From positions 92,160,181 to 92,224,180 of the forward strand of contig NC_086172.1 in NCBI RefSeq assembly GCF_023053635.1: 64,000 nucleotides of DNA. The letters are read 5' to 3'. The notes beneath the pieces were generated by a model. The model ran no database searches and had not been told where the DNA came from. It worked only from the letters and a program-made list of their open reading frames with translations. The stretch comes from Elgaria multicarinata webbii (taxonomy: Eukaryota; Chordata; Lepidosauria; Squamata; Anguidae). Shown here in pieces: positions 1-11,070 of this stretch (positions are counted from its first letter, which is position 1; the number at the start of each line of letters is the position of its first letter). The position numbers were made by a program, and so were the translations under genes.

Positions 1-960
1 AATTAAAAACATTCAAAGTATGAAACAACAGTATAAAACCATAATATAAAATACAATATAAAAGCTCAACCAGATAAAAACAGCAGCAATGCAAAATTAC
101 AAATTTAAAACACCAAGTTAAAATTTATTTATAGACTGTTAAAATGCTGGGAGAATAAAAAGGTCTTCACCTGGCGTCTAAAGGCATATAATGTAGGTGC
201 CAAGCGAACCTCCTTAGGGAGCTCATTCCACAGCCGGGGTGCCACACCAGAGAAGGCCCTCCTCCAGGTAGCCACCTGCCTCACTTCCTTTGGCAGGGGC
301 TAGCAGAGAAGGACCCCTGAGGATGACCTATGGGAGGTACATATGGGAGGAGGCGTTCCTTCAGATAACCTGGCCCCAAGCCGTTTAGGGCTTTAAATGT
401 TAATACCAGCACTTTGAATCAGGCCCGGACCTGGACTGGCAGCCAATGAAGCTGGAAAAGGACTGGCGTGATGTGGTCCCGTGCTGCCTTGTTTTGTACC
501 AGTTTAAGTTTCCGGACCGTTTTCAAAGGCAGCCCCACGTATAACGCATTGCAGTAATCCAAACGAGAGGTTATCAGAGCATGGATAACTGTAGCTAGGC
601 TATCTCTGTTCAGATAAGGGCGCAGTTGGTCTATCAGCCTAAGCTGATAAAAGATGCTCTTTGCCACTGAGTTCACCTGTGCCTCAAGTGACAGTTCTGG
701 ATCCAAGAGCACCCCCAAACTATGGACCCAATCCTTTAGGGAGAGTGCAACCCCGTCCAGGACAGGGCAAACATCACCTCGCCGGACAGATTTTTCCGCC
801 AGACAACACATTTCTCAACGGTGATGTAATGACTCCACTGTGGAGTTCTAAAACCACCATTAAGAAATGTGTTGTCATCTTGGGATGGGGTAGCTATCAC
901 TTCATTAAATAAATACCTGGCGGTGTCACACGCAATCCTTGGGCACACTAGCACAAAACA
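1..960 (-). mobile_element. L2-clade LINE, 3' end of reverse transcriptase and 3' UTR
   Basis: On the minus strand an open stretch (419-811) codes typical L2-clade reverse transcriptase C-terminal motifs: [37 protein letters not shown] and HITPVLFQLHWLPV. Sequence 1-400 is the 3' UTR side with an A-rich tail at the left edge. The copy is 5'-truncated and carries a small palindromic insertion at 802-876. It sits in the last SPTY2D1 intron. Confidence 0.8.
802..876. mobile_element. 75-bp near-perfect palindrome (MITE-like)
   Basis: The two arms, from GACAACACATTTCT and from its mirror AGAAATGTGTTGTC, pair along almost the whole length with a few mismatches. Both strands therefore code similar peptides (TTIKKCVV). 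It interrupts the L2 copy. Family unknown. Confidence 0.6.
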
Positions 961-1931
961 AGGATATTGATCCCATATTAGAATAGCCTATTCCTTATCA
1001 AAGGAAGAAGTTCTTTATGGTAGCGACTTACAGTTCTGTCTTAAATTAATGAGCTATGTCTAAAAAAATAAATGAAAATGGATTCATTGAACATTGAGGG
1101 GTTGCATGAAGGCTGAAAAAGAAGGGAAATTACATTCTAGAAATTTGTTAATACTGTCACTCTGCCAGAAGGATCTGCAATGAAGTCCAAATTAGTGTTC
1201 AAGGGATGTACACCCTCCTTTCACAAATTAAATTTTCTCTCTGGTATTGATTCACCAAACAGCCACTGGTGAACAAAGGAAGAGCTTTAATACCTCATAA
1301 TCAGTACTTTTCAATGGCTGTATTTCATTCATTTGCATTGAAGGGAAAGTAAGGAATATGCTAGTGTAAATAACCATTCATCTATGATGTGTTAAGTTTA
1401 CATGTAAAATATAAACCTTGCAAACCCCAGGGGTACAAACAAGTGCATTGTATAGGCACACTCATTAGGGAGTGGGAACTAGATGAAGTTTCCGGTTGAG
1501 TCTGTACCTTGTGACAAACCTACATTTATCTCGGCATAGTGTATGAGATGGATCTGTATGAAGATGAAGTTGATAAGTGTGCTCAGTGGTTGCTCTACAG
1601 TTGTAACATTCCATTGCCTGGATCAAAACAACCATGGAACTAGTTCCAGTAACCAAAGCAGACATTCACTTGCTTATTTCCAGCATTCTACATGGCAAAC
1701 TCCTTTCTGAAACCAAGGAGAGCTTGAAAAACAGATTGTGATATGGCAGGGACGTTAGCCGTTTAAAAAGTAAAAGATTCCACTAGACTAGATAAAATCT
1801 TGTGTGAGCCAAACCTAGTTCTTTGGATCCTGGTGCTCTAATGTTTTTAAAGGTTTCCACAACTTTTTGAAAAAATGGTGAATCTGAGTTCATAAAAATG
1901 TAAAGTCTTATAGCATCTTAAATACTATATA

Positions 1932-1972
<41 letters not shown>

Positions 1973-2540
1973 ATTTATTTATTTATTTATTTATTTATTA
2001 CCCACCTCTCCCTTTGGACCAAGGCGGGGAACAACATTAGTAAAGGAATCAACACATCTTTAAAATTCTTGATTTTACATTGATCTGGGTAGGCCTGCCA
2101 GAAAAGGCTAGTCTTCATTATGGCATGAGGTTTCATGAACTGGAGTCCACAAATGAACTGGAGTTCATTTGATGTATGATGTGCTGTCTTCAGTCTGCAG
2201 ATGACATGACTGTGGGCAGGGGGTGGGGAGACTGTAAAAGGTGAGGATACAGGACAATGAGAATGCAAAAAGTGACAGTTCAATTAGAGCTCAAAACTAT
2301 GCAAATTAACATAGTAACCATTCACAAAAGTAGTAATACATGATAATAAAATCTTGGCATGATTTAGCAAATGAACGAGACAAGAAGCCATTGTTCCTCT
2401 TTACACTCAAACAAATACAATCAAATGGCATTGTAAGTTTCAGTTCAGCTATCTTATGATGGAGTCTCCCCTCAAAATTCCTGTTGGAAAATAGCGGCAG
2501 GATAGCGGCAGATTGTACAGGGATGTTGAAATGGTTTCTG
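877..2540. other. Intronic sequence with microsatellite, no gene seen
   Basis: A TTA repeat (about 1931-1970) followed by ATTT repeats (to about 2000) forms the tail of a minus-strand LINE 3' end that continues to about 2036. The rest is unique and AT-rich with no supported gene. Confidence 0.5.
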
Positions 2541-2544
2541 AATG

Positions 2545-2740
2545 TTGCTTTTGATGATGATGATGATTTATTACATTTATATACCGCCCCATAGCCGAAG
2601 CTCTCTGGGGGGGTTACAAAAGTTAAAAACAGTGAACATTAAAAAGAAATATACAACATTTAAAAGCATAAAAAGCATAAAATACAAACAAAGACAATAT
2701 CCATTTAAAAACAATGATCCTGGGGTCAGTTAAAAAACTC
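2545..2740 (-). mobile_element. LINE 3' end (accgcccaatagcc family)
   Basis: Begins with a GAT microsatellite, then the motif for a tail ending in ATACCGCC..AGCCGAAGCTCTCTG, then an A-rich 3' UTR. The same tail occurs at 3314-3395, 44905-44980, 47400-47485 and 61707-61770. Confidence 0.65.
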
Positions 2741-2823
2741 AGCATATGCTGTTAAATGCCTGGGAGAAGAGAAAAATCTTGACCTGAGTTGTCAGAGTTC
2801 TGTCTATTCTTCTGTGTAGAGTA

Positions 2824-2956
2824 GCCTTTCCCAACCTGGTGCCCTCCAGTTGTTTTGGACTACAAACCCCATCATTGCTTCCCATTGTCCATGCTAGTTG
2901 GGGATAATAGGAGTTTTAGTTTGAAACTTCTGAAGTGTGCCAGGTGGTGAAGGCTG
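2824..2956. mobile_element. Palindromic MITE-like repeat, copy 1
   Basis: Starts CCTTTCCCAACCTGGTGCCC and ends with a diverged mirror of it (GTGTGCCAGGTGGTGAAGG). Two further copies lie at 21181-21313 and 58393-58487. Confidence 0.7.
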
Positions 2957-3009
2957 ATGTAGAAACTGACCATTTTGTCTTAAGTAGAAACAAAGGATTT
3001 GCTGGAATG

Positions 3010-4290
3010 TCAGATGATTTTATTTATTTATTTATTTAAAACATTTCTTGGCCACCTTTTGGAACAGAGGCAACAAACAAGGCGGCTTACAACAATAAAA
3101 TACATAAAATATTAAAAGCAATAAAAACATGTTCACAATAAAATAGCTATTAAAACAAAACCAGCAAGAACAGTAGTAGCAATAACAGTAAACATCATGG
3201 GAAGGCCATGGTAAAATAAAATGTTTTTAAGGCTTTCTTGAAAGCCTGCAAGGATGGTGCATGGTGGACCTCAAATGGAAGTTTGTTCCAGAGGTTTGGG
3301 GCCACCGCAGAGAATTTATTTATTTATTTATTTATTTATTACATTTCTATACCGCCCAATAGCCGGAGCTCTCTGGGCGGTTCACAAAGAGAAGAAGATC
3401 CTCTCCCATGTATACACCACCTAATTGCACTCACAGGTGGGCAAATGAGAAGGGCCTCTCTGATCTCAAAGTGTGGGCAGGCTGATATTGCTGGAGGCAG
3501 TAACTAGGTCCCCAAACCATTTAGAGCTTTAACGGTCAAAACCAGGACTTTGAATTGGGCTCAGAAACACACTGGTAACCAGTGCAGCTGGTGCAATATA
3601 TGCATTATATGATCAAATCGCCTTGCCCCTACCAGTACTTGGGCAGCCACATTCTGCACCAGTTGAAGATTTCAAACCATCTTCAAAGGCAGCCCCGCAT
3701 ATAGAGCATTACAGTAGTCTAGCCTGGACGTGAATAGTGCATGGATGACTGAGGCAAGGTCCATCCTCTCCCAATAGGGCCACAGCTGGCGTACCAGCCT
3801 AAGCTGGTAGAATGCATTCCTGGACACTGTAGCCACCTGGGCTTCCCCAGTTAGGTCAGAGTCCAGGATGACCCCCAGATTATGTATTTAGTCTTTTATG
3901 GGGAGTAAAACGCCATCTAAGAGCAGTTGTAAACCTCCATCCAAAGTAGCAGGTTTCCCAGCCCACAGTACCCCAGTCTTGTCTGGATTAAGTTTCAGCT
4001 TGTTCACCCTTATCCATCCCAAAACAGCCTCCAGACACTGGTTCAAGTTCCACAGCCTCCCTGGGATGTGCAGCTGGAAACACGAGATTTCATTCGCATA
4101 ATGTACATTGATGTAAATAAATAATACTGATGACACTTCAGCCCAAACCTCCTGATGAATTCCCCCAGCGGTTTCATGTAGATGTTAAAAAGCGTGGGGG
4201 ACAATATAGAATCTTGTGGCACCCCACAGTCTTAACAGCCATGGGATGGAATAGAATTCCCCCAGCACCACCTTCTGAGACTGCTATGTG
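3010..4290 (-). mobile_element. L2-clade LINE, 3' portion
   Basis: Left end is the 3' tail with ATTT repeats and the phrase GGCGGCTTACAACAATAAAA. Minus-strand frames further right code VNKLKLNPDKTGVLWAGKP and LDGGLQLLLDGVLLPIKD, typical of the L2-clade reverse transcriptase. It is highly similar to the copy at 48950-50240. A second LINE tail is inserted at 3314-3395. Confidence 0.8.
3314..3395 (-). mobile_element. LINE 3' tail inserted in the L2 copy
   Basis: TTTA repeats followed by ATACCGCCCAATAGCCGGAG and the matching GGGCGGTT. It breaks the L2 copy that continues on both sides. Confidence 0.65.
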
Positions 4291-5164
4291 TAAGCAACAC
4301 ACAGCCTTTCCTAAGGGAAAGTGGTATGTTGGGTAGGGTATAAGAGAAAAGTGGCTAACTGAGTAAAACTGTGGCAACCAACTCTTCTCTTGTCCACTTT
4401 TCCTGCTCCAGTGCAGGAAAAGCTGGCTGGGAATGGGGTTGCGAGTTTGATTTTGCATGTCAAGGGCTCTCCAGGTAACTTAGCCCCACACTGCCAAACA
4501 ACCTCCAGACTTCCTTCCAACTTTGTTGCTGGGGAAGTGATGGGGTTGTTGCTATAAGGATCTCTGCCCATCTTTGCAGCTTCAAGATTTGGAGGAAGTC
4601 TGCTTGCTGTGCTTACCAAAGAGTGGTACAGCAATCACCATGATGAGTAGATTGTTGAAGCCTGTGTGTACCAGTCTGTCACAAATGCCTTTTATATGTA
4701 GGCTTACACATCTCCAGTAGTTAGAAATAGTTGTGGGTTGTTTAGCAGATGTAGAAGTATGTCACTTTTTGTGGAGAAAACATCACTCACGTGGGTTAGG
4801 CAGAGGTATTGTATTGCCATTGTGGAATACATGGTATGAGATTCTAAGACAACAAACAGAATTTTTAAGGAACTTGGTCTTCATCTCTGCAGAAGGATCC
4901 CAAGCCTCTGTGGGCCAGATTGGTAACCCCCGCCAGCGAGAGGTGCCCCATCTCTGTTATGAGAAGCATTCCTTTTATCTTACTGTTCTCAGATAGCTTA
5001 ATTGTAGCATAACCCAGCACTGTTCCATACCAGATAGTGTGGCAATGTGTAATCAGAGGAGAGTTATTTTACTTGGATTTCATTCTGGGATGGATTGTTT
5101 GTGCTCTTAAGTTTTGGTTTTAATTATCGTTGCATTTTGGTGTTACTAAATCTTTATTTTGCAG
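4291..5164. other. SPTY2D1 intronic sequence, nothing recognised
   Basis: No exon, RNA gene or clear repeat was identified. The upstream SPTY2D1 exons I would expect (SPT2 domain motifs) are not here. Confidence 0.4.
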
Positions 5165-5261
5165 CTTGAGACTTGGAATGCAAGAAGATCTAGAGGAGCT
5201 GAGACGCGAAGAGGAGGAATTGAAACGCAAGAAGCAGACAAAGAAGCTGAGAACGTGTTAA
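5165..5261 (+). CDS. SPTY2D1: SPTY2D1, last coding exon (3' partial gene)
   Basis: The exon follows a clear acceptor (pyrimidine tract then CAG at 5162-5164). It starts with the last base of a split codon and reads 31 residues to a TAA at 5259-5261. The peptide starts LRLGMQEDLEELRREEEE and ends in a lysine-rich tail (KRKKQTKKLRTC). This acidic then basic helical end matches the C-terminus of the SPT2 domain of SPTY2D1, a DNA- and H3/H4-binding histone chaperone in the nucleus. Its position directly upstream of UEVLD and TSG101 on the same strand agrees with the vertebrate gene order I recall. No other SPTY2D1 exon is visible in 1-5164, so the last intron is over 5 kb or runs off the window. 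The alternative +1 frame is also open here but does not resemble a protein I know. Confidence 0.82.
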
Positions 5262-8200
5262 TCAGTTCACCATAGCTCTGGTTTTCTGTTACTTTTCCTC
5301 CTCATTCTTCTTCTTGTTCCAAATTTCAGCTTTAGTTTTACTTTGCATATGAAAGAGTAAGAAACAGTGTAGAAGATGGAAATTCAAAATATGGGGTTGG
5401 CTCCAAACTTGCACTCAGGAGAGTTCTGCAGGTGCTTGAAGGAGGTGGGGTGGCAATTTTCTCCAATTCCCCTTCCTTACCCACTACGCCCAGCACCACT
5501 TCTCATGCTCTACTGGAGGGTTGGAGGACTCTCCAGAACAGTGTGGAAAGTGGCCCCGCGGACTGCATGGGAAAGGGGGAGTCAGAGAAAATGGACACCC
5601 CGTCCCTTCTAATGGGAAGTCTTCGCTGGATGCCATTTGTTTCCATGAATTGAAGGAGCTCTTCCATTCATGAAGGGGCAAGTCTGGATCAAACCCATGA
5701 TTCTTTAATTTCACCCTGAAAAACTTATTTTTAATACCTGTCAAGGTCTCTTTTTAACAAAATAAATAATGCACTAATGGAGAATAATAGATGGAATAAA
5801 TAATGGAAATGAATGTTACTACTGCGTAAAGTAGTTCAAGGATGCCAGTAGACTACTGACTGACTATGCACTGGCTTGCAACAAGTAGGCCCACACAACA
5901 ATATGCCAGTTTGCATTCTTTATTTTACTTAAAAACTGAAGAATGCTCGTGTTCTCTTCTTTAAAACGCAATTGTTTCCCAAGTCAAGATAGTTAGGTCA
6001 CTTTTTCTGTACAGATAAAGCACAGATTTTAAAATGTGGCTGCTGTTACTGATGTTGAAAGCAATATTAACTTGTACTGTGGTATCTGTTTGGAGAAGAT
6101 TATCTGAAAAAATCAACTACTAAAAAATCATGAGCTTTTACTTCGCAATCTAGTAGACATACTATGCCTTGCAAGTAGATGTTGTGGAATAAACAGGCAG
6201 CATCTAGAATGAGGAAAAGAGGCATCATCATACATGACAATATAAATCCTCCTGCCACCTTACTAAGCCAACTTGCTAACTGTACTAGACTTTTTCTGTG
6301 ACCTGCTAAATTCAGTGCTCCTGGGGCCTTGAGAATTTCTTATCTACTTGCATGTACATTGGGGTTGAAGTCTCACTTGAATTGGCACTGAGAGTCCACT
6401 GCCTGATCATTTACTCTCCTGTCGTACAGAAGATTGTATTGGGCTATTTGTGTCATTCGGAAATCTTTTTAATAAGAAATGGGACCAAATGATTAGTTTG
6501 CCTCTTAGGGCTGAAATTTCATTGCCAAGAATAATAAAACTTCATCCTGGAAAATGCAAACTTGCAATGTTTTATATGTAATGACTATGACTTTGGTGTA
6601 GCTGCATTTTAGAAAAACCTTTTCATATATATATATATACCATGTTTTCAGTCTCCACTTTTAGATTAAGTGCATATTGTGTTAACAACTCCAAAGTCTG
6701 CCATCTTCTATTAGATTTTGTCCAGCATACATGCTGATTCAACCTAAGTTGTTGTTAACTGGCATAGTTTTAGTTATTCTGAACAATTGCTTATAAAGCT
6801 GCTAAATAGCTCTCCAGCAGAGAAACAAATCTTTGTCGTATGTCAAGATGTCACTTTTGTCTGTTTTTGAAACTTTGGTTGCACTCTGATCAGGCTATGC
6901 ACTGCAAAAGAAACAAAGTTGCCATCTTAAATGTGCACATGTTGCAAAAGGTACCAGTTCATTCTGTTCTACAAAATTGTGCTCTGGAATTTCAGCCCCA
7001 CGTTCCATGTTTTTCTCCCTCAAGTACCCATGACATGAAGTCACAGCAAAAAAACCCAACTGTTATGAGTTTCCCAAAACTGCATCAAGCAGCCCAATTC
7101 CAAAGGACTTTATATTTTTCTGAAAGTTAAGTAGAAGGTTGGGCAGAGTAGCCGATCATTGGGTATTCTGGCAGAAATTAGTTAAGGTTTAAAGAAGTAT
7201 CCTAATAAGTACCTAGAAAGAAGGAATCCAGCCTTTGAATTTATACATAAACATAGGAGTTTAATCAGCAGGGTTAATGTAAAGAAAACAGGGGGGAAAT
7301 TTGTTTATAAAGTTCAATGATATGTGATACTTGCTGAAATGAAATAGTTGGGCAGTTTTTACAATTAGTATGTTGCTTAACAGGACTTCTTCGCATAAAG
7401 GTTTACTGTGATCACTAGTGCTATTTTCTCCAGAACTGTGTACTTTATGTACCACAAACTATTTTGTCTTGCTACGATCATTATATATAAATGTGTATAT
7501 AGTCCTACAGATGCACCCATATATCTTTTTATTCATTCAAGACTATGACTGTTGAAAACATGACCAAGTTGCTGTTAATTTTATAATTCTAATGTGAAAT
7601 AATACCTAAATAATCAACCCAGATTTAGTCCTCAAGAAGCCTTGGAATTAGTAAAAAATAATAATAATAGAAGAATTCTGTACAGTCCAGAATTTTAACA
7701 AGAGTCTCTATAACCCAAATGCATGTTTTGACTGGTGCTTGCAAGTTTAGTTCAAGATTGTATTTTGAAACAACTCAGTGTTACTTATCTTATCAGAGAT
7801 GACAGGAATATGATCTATTCTGTCACTTTCATCATGTCACCCTTTTTAATAAACCAATAACATGCCACTTATTAAAATTCATGTTTCATCCAATTTGCCA
7901 TGAACACCAGAGTAATCTTGCATTCCAAAGATAGTCTCCCATAATTGTATTCTCTTTTCAGGCGGTGTGCTGTTTATTTGTCTATTTGCATTCTTTTTCT
8001 TTAAGGTGGTTTTTGTTTTCCCTTCACCTTTCTTATTTCTTATCGTATAAAGAAAATTTGGCCATTAAATGATTCATTAGCCAAGTAGAATACTTAAGGT
8101 TTTTCCTAAGGTACATAAAACATTAAACAAAATGAGAAGTTGGAATATATTTCTTTTAGAAGTATCTGACATTGTTAGGGACTTCATATATTGTATTAGC

Positions 8201-9250
8201 AAAAACTCTAGCTTGGGTTTCAGATTCTATTCAGTGGTTGGAAGATGTGCCTTTTTTCATATTTAAACCGTTCCATGAATGTAAGAATAAGATAAAGGGT
8301 TAATTCTGTTAAAGATGATATGTTGACGCTTAATGTGAAATACAGTAGTTTTTCATAATGCCCTTCCAGATCTTGCTTTGCACAACTACAATAGTTAGTA
8401 TTTATTGATATTACTAAATAAAATCTAAGGACACTTTATATTGAATTAAAGACTTGATTCTACAATTGTTTTCTATGTACTTTATTAAAGCTGTACTTAC
8501 ACTTTTACAGCAGTATCTGTCAGAGGCCAGGGCAGCATGTATAATGGAAAGCCCTAGTGAATCACTCTGATCTGTTCTTTCAAACAGAACTCTTTAAAAT
8601 ATATTAAACTTATTTTTATATAAGCCCCTATTTTTATCCAGCATAACTAGTTTTTATTTGGCTTTTGTCTCTGTAGCAAGTGTATTTTTACATATATAGC
8701 AGGAGACCAAAGCACACTGGAAAGAAAATACAGTCTTGAAGAGACTAGTGAAGTGATGACTATGTTGGATTTATATTTATTTTGTTGAGTCAAAGTGATA
8801 CAATCAAGTGTTAGCATATAACTAAGGATGCTTCTGGAGTCCCATGTTATGTTTTTGTGAAGCTCATTGTGTTTAACACAATATGACAAATCAGGTAAGA
8901 ACTGTTAAGCATAACTGTTTTTTCTGGTGCTGTTGAAGTGTATGCTTTTGCACATTCATAGTGCAGTCTGAAGCAAATTATGTATATAATAAATTACAGA
9001 TGTTAAACATTTTATTGCATTTTTTAGTGTTTGCTTTAATTTGTAGGACATTTGAAAATGTCATAGTGCCCCTTTTTTACAAGACTCCTTGCAGAGCATT
9101 CCTTAATTTTATCCCTAGAGAAAAAAGACTGAGTTTTTACTCTGCTGTTAAGTTTATGAGGAGTTATACAGAAGCTAGAATTTGATATGTTTGAAAATAT
9201 CAAAATAGCTGAGTCACGAAATAAGAGATCCAATAAGAAATATTTTACTT
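5262..9250 (+). other. SPTY2D1: Probable 3' UTR of SPTY2D1
   Basis: After the stop there are about 4 kb of AT-rich, mostly repeat-poor sequence, unlike the repeat-dense DNA on both sides. Several poly(A) signals occur (for example AATAAA at 6533-6538 and others near 7848 and 8412; ATTAAA near 8484). The true 3' end cannot be chosen from sequence alone. One DNA-element-like insertion lies at 5390-5699. Confidence 0.45.
5390..5699. mobile_element. Non-autonomous DNA-element-like copy (GGTTTGGATCC ends)
   Basis: Left end ATGGGGTTGGCTCCAAACTT and right end AGTCTGGATCAAACCCATG form imperfect inverted ends. The same ends are clearer at 57012-57220. Confidence 0.4.
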
Positions 9251-10155
9251 GGTTGACTAGGGCTTAGTATTTCAGCAGTATATAAAATTCTATATCTTAT
9301 TCTTGGAAAGAATAATTAAAAATTGGAAAAGGAGATGACCAGTAAACTATAACACAGTTAAAGTCCCAAAAAGCAATATCAGGATCAAAAGTCCTATGAC
9401 ATGCAGAGATGACCACATGGATCATGGCCATAATTTGTAGTCACAATAGCTCCTCCAAACCATTGTGAGAGTTAACAAATCTTACATTTTAAACTGAAGT
9501 CTATTAGTGCTTATATTAATTTATTGTCTAGGTTGTAGCCCAATAACGGCAGGAGGAAATTTTACACTTGTGATTTCAGCTGATGCTAGTGGAGCCCAAG
9601 ATACTAGCCAACTGTGTGGAACTTATTGTGTGAGCAGAAGGAAACTTTAGACTTGTGTTTTTTTTCTCAATAGCAACTCATGGCCATCACATTGGGGCCC
9701 ACTTCTATAATCAAGGGCAGTTTGCAAAGATAGCATGGGATCAACTGTTCAGACCCAATATCAAAAAGTACAATGGGCTCACACAAGTCCTTCTGCATGA
9801 ACCTAATCAGTTGTTTCGATTCTGGCCATTATGTTTGATGCGTGCATGTAAACTCTTACACTATTTACATCTGTAATTCAATATAGCAGGAAATAAGGAA
9901 AGCACTTTCTCAGGATCTTATGAATATTCATCAATACTAGAATGTATTATGTGCAATGTAAGCGGAATGAGAGACTACTTGTATTGCATACTTTTCAGCA
10001 TATCTCAGCATGGCCATGTTGAAACCGCTAAGAAGTGCAATACCTCAGTAATTGGCTATAGGTTTTTTGGAGGACAGGAAGAGAGTTGAAATTTCCATCA
10101 TTATTACAGCAACAAAACCTAATAGTTCATAATTATAAAATATACATTCTACAAC
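9251..10155. other. Intergenic, unique AT-rich sequence
   Basis: No gene supported. An open stretch at 9655-9876 (+) has no recognisable domain. Confidence 0.4.
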
Positions 10156-11070
10156 ATTCATAGAATCATAGAGCTGGAAGGGGTCTATAGGGCCATTGAG
10201 TCTGACCCCCTGCACAATGCAGGAATCCACCTTAAAACATACCTGACAGATGGCTGTCCAGCTGCCTCCTGAATGCCTCTAGTGTGGGAGAGCCCACAAC
10301 CTCCCTAGGTCATTGGTTCCATTGTTGTACTGCTCGAACAGTCAGGAAGTTTTTCCTCATGTCCAGCTGGAATCTGGCTTCCTGTAACTTGATCTCATTA
10401 TTCCGTGTCCTGCACTCTGGAATAATTGAGAAGATATTCTGGCCCTCTGTGTGACAACCTTTAAAGTACTTAAAGTGTGCTATCTTGTCTCCCCTCAATC
10501 TTCTCCAGACTAAACATGCCCAGTTCTTTCAGTCACTCCTCATAGGGCTTTGTTTCCAGACCGCTGATCAACCTCGTTGCCCTCCTCTGAACCCTCCTCC
10601 AGCTTGTCTGCATCCTTCTTGAACTGTGGTGTCCAGAACTGGACACACTACTCAAGATGAGGCCTAACCAGTGCTGAATAGAGGAGAACAGTACCTCACA
10701 TGATTTGGAAGCTATGCTTCTATTAATGCAGCCCAAAATAGCATTTGCTTTTTTTGCAGCTACATCACACTGTTGGCTCATATGCAGCTTGTGATCTACA
10801 ACAATTCCAAGATACTTCTCATTTGCAGTATTACTGAGCCAAGTATCCCCCATCTTGTAACTGTGCATTTGGTTTCTTTTTCCTAGGTGTAGAACTTGGC
10901 ATGTATCCCTTTTAACTTTCATTTTGTTATTTTCAGCCCAGCACTCCAGCCTATCAAGATCACTTTAAAGTTTGTTTCTGTCTTCCCACCCAATTTTGTG
11001 TCTGCAAATTTGATAAGAGTTCCCTGCACCTCCTCGTCCAAATCATTAATAAAAATGTTAAAGGGCACTG
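10156..11070 (-). mobile_element. CR1 LINE, 3' end with reverse transcriptase C-terminus
   Basis: The left end has the CR1 3' UTR phrase TCATAGAATCATAGAGCTGG. A minus-strand frame (10533-10922) codes VDHKLHMSQQCDVAAKKANA, ILGCINRSIASKS and RRATRLISGLE, the standard CR1 C-terminal motifs. 5'-truncated, with frame breaks. Confidence 0.88.

Noticed and set aside
419-811. 130-residue open frame on the minus strand
   Set aside because: It is the reverse transcriptase C-terminus of an L2-clade LINE, not a host gene.
9655-9876. 73-residue frame (GHHIGAHFYNQGQF region)
   Set aside because: Reads a little like protein but no family could be named; too short to support.
10533-10922. 129-residue open frame on the minus strand
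   Set aside because: CR1 reverse transcriptase fragment.
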